Positions 17,068-24,605 of a stretch of 64,000 nt of DNA are shown piece after piece. This DNA comes from Pseudomonas rhodesiae (GTDB lineage Bacteria; Pseudomonadota; Gammaproteobacteria; Pseudomonadales; Pseudomonadaceae). Under the pieces are notes generated by a model. The model had not been told where the DNA came from. It ran no database searches and saw only the letters and a program-made list of their open reading frames with translations. The DNA lies in the NCBI RefSeq assembly GCF_007858255.1, contig NZ_VFEU01000002.1, forward strand, positions 62,001 to 126,000, read 5' to 3'. Each line of letters starts with the position of its first letter. The stretch's first letter is position 1. The position numbers and the translations under genes were made by a program.

Positions 17068-17940
17068 ATGAAACGCACCCCTCATCTGCTTGCGATCCAG
17101 TCTCATGTGGTCTTTGGCCACGCCGGAAACAGCGCCGCCGTGTTCCCCATGCAGCGGGTCGGGGTAAACGTCTGGCCGCTCAACACGGTGCAGTTCTCCA
17201 ACCACACCCAGTATGGACAGTGGGCGGGAGAAGTGTTGGCGCCGCAGCAAATTCCTGCGTTGGTGGAAGGCATTGCCGCCATCGGCGAGCTGGGTAACTG
17301 CGACGCCATCCTGTCCGGTTACCTGGGCAGTGCGGACCAGGGCCGGGCGATCCTCAGTGGTGTGGCGCGCATCAAGGCAGTCAATCCCAAGGCGCTTTAC
17401 TTATGCGACCCGGTAATGGGGCATCCGGAAAAAGGCTGCATCGTGCCCCAGGAAGTCAGCGATTTCCTGCTTGATGAAGCCGCGGCCATGGCCGACTTCC
17501 TGTGCCTTAACCAACTGGAACTGGATAGTTTTGCCGGGCGCAAACCGCGCTCGCTGTTCGATTGCCTGGCCATGGCCAAGGCGTTGCTAGCCCGTGGGCC
17601 CAAGGCGGTTCTGGTCAAGCATTTGGATTACCCGGGCAAGTTGCCGGACGGCTTCGAGATGCTGCTGGTAACCGCCGACGCCAGTTGGCACCTGCGCCGG
17701 CCGTTGCTGGCCTTCCCGCGCCAGCCGGTGGGGGTGGGTGACCTGACATCCGGGTTGTTCCTCGCCCGTGTGTTGTTGGGCGACAGCTTACTGGCGGCCT
17801 TTGAGTTCACCGCTGCGGCCGTCCACGAAGTACTGCTGGAGACCCAGGCTTGCGCCAGTTATGAATTGGAACTGGTGCGCGCCCAGGACCGTATCGCCCA
17901 TCCTCGCGTTCGCTTCGAAGCGACACCCATCACTTTGTAA
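17068..17940 (+). CDS. pdxY: Pyridoxal kinase PdxY
   Basis: A 290-residue PfkB-superfamily kinase that phosphorylates pyridoxal in the vitamin B6 salvage pathway. Visible family features are the N-terminal [36 protein letters not shown] and the C-terminal [12 protein letters not shown], where the anion-hole GxGD Asp sits. Length is normal for PdxY. It is a single gene followed by a REP-like hairpin. Confidence 0.93.
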   Translation: MKRTPHLLAIQSHVVFGHAGNSAAVFPMQRVGVNVWPLNTVQFSNHTQYGQWAGEVLAPQQIPALVEGIAAIGELGNCDAILSGYLGSADQGRAILSGVARIKAVNPKALYLCDPVMGHPEKGCIVPQEVSDFLLDEAAAMADFLCLNQLELDSFAGRKPRSLFDCLAMAKALLARGPKAVLVKHLDYPGKLPDGFEMLLVTADASWHLRRPLLAFPRQPVGVGDLTSGLFLARVLLGDSLLAAFEFTAAAVHEVLLETQACASYELELVRAQDRIAHPRVRFEATPITL

Positions 17941-17953
17941 GCACACCTGACCC

Positions 17954-17981
17954 AATGTGGAAGCAAGCCCGCTCCCACATT
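17954..17981. repeat. REP-like hairpin
   Basis: AATGTGG at 17954-17960 pairs with CCACATT at 17975-17981, with more pairing inside (AGC/GCT). The core AAGCAAGCCCGCTCCCAC is the GTGGGAGCGGGCTTGC type of pseudomonad REP, in reverse. It lies between the convergent 3' ends of pdxY and the thioesterase gene. Confidence 0.7.
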
Positions 17982-18005
17982 GTTGTTGGGTTTACAGCCT
18001 CAACC

Positions 18006-18491
18006 TTACGGCGCGTCGGCCTTGATTTCCTGATAGCGCTTTTCCAGCTCCTGGCGAATCTGCCGACGTTGTTGAGCCTGCACAAAGCGCCGCTTGCTTT
18101 CACTGTTATGCGGTTGCAACGGCGGTACGGCCGCCGGTTTGCGCTGGTCGTCCACCGCCACCATGGTAAAGAAGCAGCTGTTGGTATGCCGCACCGAGCG
18201 CTCGCGAATGTTCTCGGTGACCACCTTGATCCCCACTTCCATGGAGGTATTGCCGGTGTAGTTGACCGACGCGAGAAAGGTCACCAGCTCGCCGACATGG
18301 ATCGGCTCGCGGAAAATCACCTGATCCACCGATAACGTCACCACATAGCGCCCGGCGTAACGGCTGGCGCAGGCGTAGGCCACTTCGTCGAGGTACTTGA
18401 GCAACGTGCCGCCGTGGACATTGCCTGAGAAGTTGGCCATATCAGGGGTCATCAAGACCGTCATCGACAGCTGGGCGTTTCCGGGTTCCAT
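18006..18491 (-). CDS. Acyl-CoA thioesterase, hotdog fold
   Basis: A 161-residue hotdog-fold thioesterase of the YciA/BFIT type. The signature NVHGGTLLKYLDEVAYACA carries the catalytic Asp, and VDQVIFREPIHVGELV is the second conserved block. It would hydrolyse acyl-CoA esters in the cytoplasm. GAGTG precedes ATG 18491; the upstream extension to 18530 has no support. The Lys/Arg/Gln-rich tail (about residues 125-160) is probably disordered or helical. Confidence 0.87.
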   Translation of the reverse strand: MEPGNAQLSMTVLMTPDMANFSGNVHGGTLLKYLDEVAYACASRYAGRYVVTLSVDQVIFREPIHVGELVTFLASVNYTGNTSMEVGIKVVTENIRERSVRHTNSCFFTMVAVDDQRKPAAVPPLQPHNSESKRRFVQAQQRRQIRQELEKRYQEIKADAP

Positions 18492-18783
18492 AGCACACTC
18501 ACGGGTTGTAGGCATTGGTGGGGGGAGCACCTCTGCGGGTGCTGGACTCTTTACTGCGCTAGCCCTAACGGGACGCCGGCGGGCGGCTTGCCGTCACGCG
18601 TAGGCCGATCTGTTTCCATATATTGCACCGGCTTTTCGCCGGAAGTCGCGGTGTTAACCTTCAAAAGCCCGTCTCAGGGCATTTCTTACGATTTAGGTAG
18701 ACTTTTCCTTCAGCTTTTTAAGACCAGTTAACGCTGCGAGCTGAAGTGGGAAAAGCGCCGGTACCCTCAAGGAGCCCCTCGCC

Positions 18784-20547
18784 ATGCACGCCATCAGCTT
18801 TATCCAGGACTTGGCTGTGATCATGTTGGTGGCAGGGGTGGTTACCATCCTGTTTCATCGGCTTAAGCAGCCTGTGGTGCTGGGGTATATCGTCGCCGGC
18901 TTTATCATCGGCCCCCACACGCCGCCCTTCGGGCTGATCCACGACGAAGACACCATCAAGACCCTGGCCGAGCTGGGGGTGATCTTCCTGATGTTCTGCC
19001 TGGGCCTGGAGTTCAGCCTACGCAAGTTGTTCAAGGTGGGTGCCACTGCATTTATCGCGGCGTTCCTGGAAATCATCCTGATGATCTGGATCGGCTACGA
19101 AATTGGCCGCTGGTTCGACTGGAGCACCATGGACTCGCTGTTCCTCGGCGCGATCCTGGCCATCTCTTCCACCACCATCATCGTCAAAGCCCTCAATGAC
19201 CTGAAGATGAAAGACCAGCGCTTCGCCCAACTGATTTTCGGCGTGCTGATCGTGGAAGACATCCTCGGGATCGGCATCATCGCGCTGTTGTCGAGCATCG
19301 CCGTCAGCGGCACGGTCAGCTCCGGCGAGGTGTTTTCCACGGTCGGCAAGCTCTCGCTGTTCATGGTCGTCGCGCTGGTGATCGGTATTTTGCTGGTGCC
19401 GCGCCTGCTGGCCTATGTGGCCAAGTTCGAAAGCAACGAGATGTTGCTGATTACCGTGTTGGGCCTGTGCTTCGGTTTCTGCCTGCTGGTGGTCAAGCTG
19501 GAATACAGCATGGTGCTGGGCGCGTTCCTGATTGGCGCGATCATGGCCGAGTCGCGGCAGTTGCTTAAGATTGAGCGCCTGATCGAGCCGGTTCGCGACA
19601 TGTTCAGTGCGATTTTCTTTGTCGCCATCGGTCTGATGATCGACCCTCAGATCCTGCTTCAGCACGCCTGGCCTATCGCTGTGATCACCGTCGCGGTGGT
19701 GCTGGGCAAGATGCTTTCCTGTGGCCTGGGAGCGTTTATCGCGGGTAACGATGGGCGTACGTCATTGCGGGTCGGCATGGGCCTGTCACAGATAGGCGAG
19801 TTTTCCTTCATCATCGCGGCGCTGGGGATGACGTTGCAGGTGACCAGCGACTTTCTGTATCCGGTGGCGGTGGCGGTCTCGGCCATTACCACCTTGCTCA
19901 CCCCCTATCTGATTCGTGGGGCCGACCCGTTGTCATTGAAGATGGCGGCAGTGATGCCTCGGCGCATGAGCCGGGTGTTCGGTATGTATGGCGAATGGCT
20001 GCGCAGCATTCAGCCTCAGGGAGAGGGCGCGATGCTGGCGGCGATGATCCGCAAAATCGTCCTGCAAGTGGGGGTGAATCTGGCGCTGGTGGTGGCGATC
20101 TTCTTTGCTGGCAGCTATTTCGCCGCACGTATCGGCGGGTATCTGGAAGGTTGGATCAGCGATCCCAGCTGGCAAAAGGCATTGATCTGGGGCGCGGCGC
20201 TGCTGTTGTCGCTGCCGTTTTTGATCGCGGCGTACCGCAAGCTCAAAGCCCTGTCGATGTTGCTGGCGGAGATGAGCGTCAAGCCGGAAATGGCCGGACG
20301 GCATACCCAGCGTGTGCGGCGGGTGATTGCCGAGCTGATTCCGATTCTGTCGCTGCTGGTGATCTTTCTACTTTTAGCCGCGTTGTCGGCCAGTATCCTG
20401 CCGACCAACAAGTTGCTGGTGCTGATCGCGGTGGTGGCGGCGGCGGTGGCGGCGGTGCTCTGGCGCTGGTTCATCCGCGTGCATACGCGGATGCAGGTCG
20501 CGTTGTTGGAAACGCTGGACAACCATAACGATACGCCGGAGCACTAA
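18784..20547 (+). CDS. Kef-type cation:proton antiporter (CPA2 family)
   Basis: A 587-residue membrane protein with about 12 hydrophobic helices and conserved CPA2 motifs (KQPVVLGYIVAGFIIGPHTPP, FLGAILAISSTTIIVKAL, FGVLIVEDILGI with the ion-binding Asp). It would exchange K+ or Na+ for protons. The C-terminal third has three further hydrophobic stretches, and there is no TrkA-N nucleotide-binding domain, unlike KefB/KefC. AAGGAGC precedes the ATG. It is a single gene, matching PA5518 in P. aeruginosa by context. Confidence 0.88.
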   Translation: MHAISFIQDLAVIMLVAGVVTILFHRLKQPVVLGYIVAGFIIGPHTPPFGLIHDEDTIKTLAELGVIFLMFCLGLEFSLRKLFKVGATAFIAAFLEIILMIWIGYEIGRWFDWSTMDSLFLGAILAISSTTIIVKALNDLKMKDQRFAQLIFGVLIVEDILGIGIIALLSSIAVSGTVSSGEVFSTVGKLSLFMVVALVIGILLVPRLLAYVAKFESNEMLLITVLGLCFGFCLLVVKLEYSMVLGAFLIGAIMAESRQLLKIERLIEPVRDMFSAIFFVAIGLMIDPQILLQHAWPIAVITVAVVLGKMLSCGLGAFIAGNDGRTSLRVGMGLSQIGEFSFIIAALGMTLQVTSDFLYPVAVAVSAITTLLTPYLIRGADPLSLKMAAVMPRRMSRVFGMYGEWLRSIQPQGEGAMLAAMIRKIVLQVGVNLALVVAIFFAGSYFAARIGGYLEGWISDPSWQKALIWGAALLLSLPFLIAAYRKLKALSMLLAEMSVKPEMAGRHTQRVRRVIAELIPILSLLVIFLLLAALSASILPTNKLLVLIAVVAAAVAAVLWRWFIRVHTRMQVALLETLDNHNDTPEH

Positions 20548-20564
20548 AGCGCCGAGTACGGGAC

Positions 20565-20972
20565 TCAGCTTTCCAGCCAGACGTCCCGTGCCCAGTGCCA
20601 GACCGATTCCCAGGTTTCTTCCTGGACAAGTTCCTCTTCGGCGGACCACAGCACCACAGTGCCGTCTTCCTCAACGCAGTAGTAGTCGTCGCCGTCCTGG
20701 CAGATCGGGATCAGGCTACGCTCCACACCGGCATCCCAGGCATTGGCGGCCACGTCCGGCAGGTAGGTATGGGATTGAGGGTCGGTGACGGTCACCGGCT
20801 CCAGGCTGCCGTAGACCACGTCGCTGACGGTCAGCAGAAATTCGCGGAAGACAAAGGGGATATCGATGAACAGCTGTTCTTCGATTTCCACCAGCAGGTC
20901 TTCGTCAGGCAGTTCCAGCGGAACCGGAACCGGTTCGTTGGCTTCACGCAGTTGTTCGATGATTTCTTCCAC
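20565..20972 (-). CDS. SUKH (SMI1/KNR4) family protein
   Basis: A 135-residue acidic protein with the SUKH-domain pattern: LPDEDLLVEIEEQL, PFVFREFLLTVSDVVYG, then a Trp-rich end (WESVWHWARDVWLES). Many SUKH proteins are immunity proteins against contact-dependent or polymorphic toxins, but others are housekeeping. No toxin gene is next to it. I chose GTG 20972 because GAGGAT lies 7 bases upstream and homologues start about there; the open frame runs to 21140 without support. Confidence 0.75.
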   Translation of the reverse strand: MEEIIEQLREANEPVPVPLELPDEDLLVEIEEQLFIDIPFVFREFLLTVSDVVYGSLEPVTVTDPQSHTYLPDVAANAWDAGVERSLIPICQDGDDYYCVEEDGTVVLWSAEEELVQEETWESVWHWARDVWLES

Positions 20973-21053
20973 GGCCGGGATCCTCTTGCTGATGGCGCGG
21001 GTTGATAGGGGCGTTTTATACAGTAGCTCGCTATAAGTGCAACCGTGAAATAG

Positions 21054-21078
21054 AAAACCCCGGACAGGTCCGGGGTTT
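21054..21078 (-). terminator. Rho-independent terminator of the Tim44-domain gene
   Basis: The stem CCCCGGAC (21058-21065) and GTCCGGGG (21068-21075) with a 2-base loop is followed on the minus strand by TTTTC. It lies 29 bases past the stop of the Tim44-domain gene. Confidence 0.8.
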
Positions 21079-21106
21079 CGTTGTTGCGGGCTCAAGCGAG
21101 CGGGGA

Positions 21107-21973
21107 TCAGCCGTTCTGGCGGATACCGGCGACCAGCCAAGGCTGGTTATCGCCCTGGGCGCGTTCCATGTTCCAGCTTTCGCTGAACGCTTCGCCCTGG
21201 TCGAAACGCGAGGTTTTCGACACACCGCTGAAGGTCAGGGTGGCGATGGTCTTGTCGGCGCGGTCATCCACACCGTCAAGCTGGACGCGCAGGTCGTCGA
21301 TATAGGTCGACTGGAAACCGTCGCCCAGATCGGCGCGTTCGCGCTTGAGGAACTCCAGCAGTTGTGGGGTCACGAACTCGGCGATCTTGTCCATTTCGTT
21401 GGCGTCCCAGTGCTGCTGCAGGGACTGGAAGTGGCTGCGGGCCGCTTCGATAAAACGCTCTTCGTTAAACCAGGCCGGCGCATTGATCACCGGACGGGCG
21501 GCAGGCGCTGCCGAACCACCGAAGATCGAGCCCATGGCCGGCTTCTGCTCGAACACTTCACGCTGCATCGGCGCGCCGGCTGGAGCCAGGTGCTCCTGCT
21601 GCTTGCGGCGACGGGCGGCGATAAAGCGGAAGATCACGAAGGCGATGACCGCGAGGATCAGGATGTCGAAGATCTGCATGCCCTGGAAGCCGCCACCCAT
21701 GAACATGGACGCCAGCAGGCCACCGGCTGCGATACCGGCCAGAGGGCCCAACCAGCGCGAAGCGCCGCCGGCCTTGGCCGCAGCGCCTGCTGCACCGGCC
21801 GCGCCTGCGGTGGCTGCTGCACCGCCCGCACCGGCGGATGGGGCCATTTGGCTGGTCTGGTGAGTGGGGGCTGCGCCCGAACTTTTGCCGCCACCGAAGC
21901 GTTTGGCGTTGGCGTCGAGGCTCATCGTCAGGCCGATGCACAACGCCATGGCGATGCTAAGAAAACGTTTCAT
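21107..21973 (-). CDS. Membrane protein with Tim44-like domain
   Basis: A 288-residue protein with a signal peptide (ending DANA-K), an Ala/Gly-rich low-complexity stretch (about 25-70), two hydrophobic segments (GPLAGIAAGGLLASMFMGG and IFDILILAVIAFVIFRFIA) and a C-terminal Tim44-like domain (about 155-288). In mitochondria Tim44 helps protein import; bacterial members are of unknown function and probably assist a membrane complex. ATG 21973 follows GGGAA; ATG 21988 is also in frame. It is 181 bases downstream of uvrD and closed by its own terminator. Confidence 0.83.
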   Translation of the reverse strand: MKRFLSIAMALCIGLTMSLDANAKRFGGGKSSGAAPTHQTSQMAPSAGAGGAAATAGAAGAAGAAAKAGGASRWLGPLAGIAAGGLLASMFMGGGFQGMQIFDILILAVIAFVIFRFIAARRRKQQEHLAPAGAPMQREVFEQKPAMGSIFGGSAAPAARPVINAPAWFNEERFIEAARSHFQSLQQHWDANEMDKIAEFVTPQLLEFLKRERADLGDGFQSTYIDDLRVQLDGVDDRADKTIATLTFSGVSKTSRFDQGEAFSESWNMERAQGDNQPWLVAGIRQNG

Positions 21974-22111
21974 AAAGGGAATTCCCATTTGTGGATTGCA
22001 CGCGCGCCATGTTGCACAGGTGTAATGACAGTGGCTAGCGACATAATGTTTCGGGCTTTTGCGTAGGACTGAATCCGAAAGATCTGTAGGACTAATTACA
22101 GATATGGGCCC

Positions 22112-22139
22112 GCGCTCGTTAAAAACAAGGATAACGAGC
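22112..22139. repeat. Perfect 9-bp inverted repeat between uvrD and the Tim44-domain gene
   Basis: CGCTCGTTA and TAACGAGCG are separated by 10 A-rich bases. It lies 15 bases past the uvrD stop. There is no following T-run on the minus strand, so it may be a weak terminator, an mRNA 3'-end stabiliser or a protein site. Confidence 0.5.
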
Positions 22140-22153
22140 GGCAAGCCCGCAGT

Positions 22154-24337
22154 TCAGATCGCTTCGAGCTTGGCGTAACCCATCATCAGCCACTTGCTGC
22201 CTTCGGCGAAGTTCACCTGCACGCGGGCCTGGGCACCGGCGCCTTCGAAGTTGAGGATCACGCCTTCGCCGAAGATCGCATGCTTGACCTGCTGGCCAAG
22301 GCTGAACGGCGTTTCCGGAATCTCAGAACCGGCGAACATGTTGCTGGAGTTCTGCTGCTGGCCACCGCCGAATGGGCGACTGACGCTGTTGGACAAGCGC
22401 ACTTCCTGGATCAGACCCTTTGGCACTTCGCGTACGAAGCGCGACACCTTGTTGTAGGTTTCGCTCCCGTACAGCCGTCGGGTCTCGGCGTAGGTCATCA
22501 CCAGGTTCTGCATGGCCCGGGTAATGCCCACGTAGGCCAGGCGGCGTTCTTCCTCAAGGCGGCCGGGTTCTTCCAGGCTCATCTTGTGTGGGAACAGGCC
22601 TTCTTCCATGCCCACCAGGAACACGTACGGGAATTCCAGGCCCTTGGCGCTGTGCAGCGTCATCAGCTGAATGCTGTCTTCGTGCTCGTCGGCCTGGGTA
22701 TCGCCGGCTTCCAGAGACGCATGGCCGAGGAATGCGGCGAGCGGGGTCAGTTCTTCGTCTTCCTCAGTGTTCTCGAATGCACGAGCCGCGCTGACCAGTT
22801 CCTCAAGGTTTTCCACCCGGGCCTGGCCTTTCTCGCCTTTTTCCGCTTCGTGATAGGCGATCAGTCCGGACTGCTCGATCACGGTCTGGGTCATCAAGTG
22901 CAGGGGCATTTCCGCGCACTTGGCCGCGAGGTTCTCGATCAGTTCGACAAACACGCCCAGCGCCCCGGCTGCGCGACCGGTCAAACCCTTGTTGGCGATC
23001 AGCAGGCGCATGGCCTCCCACATCGACACATCGGCGTGGCGGGCATGCTCGCGGATCGCTTCAACGGTTTTCTCACCAATGCCACGGGCCGGGATATTGA
23101 TCACCCGCTCCAACGCCGCGTCGTTACCACGGCCTTCCAGCAAGCGCAGGTAGGCCATGGCGTTCTTGATTTCCGCGCGCTCGAAGAAGCGCTGGCCGCC
23201 ATAAATGCGGTAGGGGATGCGCTCGCGCAACAAGGCTTCTTCCAGCACCCGCGATTGGGCGTTGGAGCGGTACAGAATGGCGATATCGCTGCGGGCGATG
23301 CCGGTTTTCAAGGCGCTTTCGATGGTTTCGACCACATAGCGCGCTTCATCGTGTTCGTTGAATGCGGCGTACAGGTTGATCGCTTCGCCTTCGCCGCCGT
23401 CGGTCCACAATTCCTTGCCCAGACGCCCGGTGTTGTTGGCGATCAAGGCGTTGGCGGCCTTGAGAATGCCGGCGGTGGAGCGGTAGTTCTGCTCCAGGCG
23501 GATAGTGACCGCGTCCGGGAAATCCTCGGAATACTGATAGATGTTCTCGATTTTCGCGCCGCGCCAGCCGTAGATCGACTGATCGTCGTCGCCCACCACC
23601 ATCAGGCTGTCGCCGCCCTTGGCCAGCAGGCGCAACCACGCGTACTGCACGGCGTTAGTGTCCTGGAACTCGTCCACCAGAATGTGCCGGAAGCGCTTCT
23701 GGTAATGGGCCAGCAAGCCCGGGTTGTCGCGCCACAGGTCAAGGGCGCGCAGCAGCAATTCGGAGAAGTCGATCACGCCGGCGCGTACGCAAGCAGCCTC
23801 GTAGGCTTCATAAATGCTGCGCATGGTGGCCAGGAACAGGTCGCCACTGGCCTGAATATGTTGCGGGCGCAGGCCTTCGTCTTTCTGGCCGTTGATAAAC
23901 CATTGGGCCTGACGCGCGGGCCAGCGTTGTTCATCGAGGCCCAACTCGCGAATCACGCGCTTGACCAGGCGTTGCTGGTCGTCGCTGTCCAGAATCTGGA
24001 AGGTCTGGCTCAGGCCCGCTTCCTGCCAGTGGGCACGCAACAGGCGATGCGCCAGGCCGTGGAAGGTGCCGACCCACATACCGGCCGGGCTGATGCCCAT
24101 CAGCTGCTCGATGCGATGGCGCATCTCGGCGGCGGCCTTGTTGGTGAACGTCACCGACAGGATGGAGTGTGGCGATGCGTTCTCGACCTGGATCAACCAG
24201 GCGATACGGTGCACCAGCACTCGGGTTTTACCGGAGCCAGCACCGGCCAGGACCAACTGACGGCCAACGGGGGCTGCTACGGCCTGGCGTTGGGCATCGT
24301 TGAGGGAATTAAGCAAAAGAGAGAGATCATCGCGCAT
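22154..24337 (-). CDS. uvrD: DNA helicase II (UvrD)
   Basis: A 727-residue superfamily 1A 3'-5' helicase for nucleotide excision and mismatch repair. Motifs in order are Q-motif LNDAQRQAV, Walker A GAGSGKTRVLVHR, Walker B VDEFQDTN, motif III VVGDDDQSIYGWRGA, motif IV LEQNYRST, LMTLHSAKGLEF, and motif VI VGITRAM. The C-terminal tail HAIFGEGVILNFEG...AKLEAI is the RNA-polymerase-binding Tudor-like region. Length is normal. No clear LexA box is visible in the 268-base upstream gap. Confidence 0.96.
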   Translation of the reverse strand: MRDDLSLLLNSLNDAQRQAVAAPVGRQLVLAGAGSGKTRVLVHRIAWLIQVENASPHSILSVTFTNKAAAEMRHRIEQLMGISPAGMWVGTFHGLAHRLLRAHWQEAGLSQTFQILDSDDQQRLVKRVIRELGLDEQRWPARQAQWFINGQKDEGLRPQHIQASGDLFLATMRSIYEAYEAACVRAGVIDFSELLLRALDLWRDNPGLLAHYQKRFRHILVDEFQDTNAVQYAWLRLLAKGGDSLMVVGDDDQSIYGWRGAKIENIYQYSEDFPDAVTIRLEQNYRSTAGILKAANALIANNTGRLGKELWTDGGEGEAINLYAAFNEHDEARYVVETIESALKTGIARSDIAILYRSNAQSRVLEEALLRERIPYRIYGGQRFFERAEIKNAMAYLRLLEGRGNDAALERVINIPARGIGEKTVEAIREHARHADVSMWEAMRLLIANKGLTGRAAGALGVFVELIENLAAKCAEMPLHLMTQTVIEQSGLIAYHEAEKGEKGQARVENLEELVSAARAFENTEEDEELTPLAAFLGHASLEAGDTQADEHEDSIQLMTLHSAKGLEFPYVFLVGMEEGLFPHKMSLEEPGRLEEERRLAYVGITRAMQNLVMTYAETRRLYGSETYNKVSRFVREVPKGLIQEVRLSNSVSRPFGGGQQQNSSNMFAGSEIPETPFSLGQQVKHAIFGEGVILNFEGAGAQARVQVNFAEGSKWLMMGYAKLEAI

Positions 24338-24605
24338 CGGCGCATTCTATGGCCCTCGGGGGAGTGGGGCAAATGCCAATGCCGGGCGGTCGAGACAAAA
24401 CCATCGGCATGCTCCTTAGGGCGGTGAGGCGGATGACCGGTTAGTCAGGCGCCGCAGCCCGCGCGGTGTCTCGCTCAAGCCGTCTGGCCCAAAGGTTTGC
24501 GCGGCGCAGCCGTGAGGTTTTTATGACGTGGAGCAGTTTGGCCGGAGCGCTTGCTTGTGTATGCTCCGTCGACGTTTCGGGCTCACCATTATAAGAACAC
24601 TGCCT

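Noticed and set aside
20565-20972. SUKH protein as immunity partner of the large toxin-like protein
   Set aside because: The two genes are about 23 kb apart with many core genes between, and immunity genes normally lie next to their toxin.
22280-24427. A 715-residue open frame antisense to uvrD
   Set aside because: It mirrors uvrD on the other strand, has no ribosome-binding site or family features, and arises from GC-rich codon bias.
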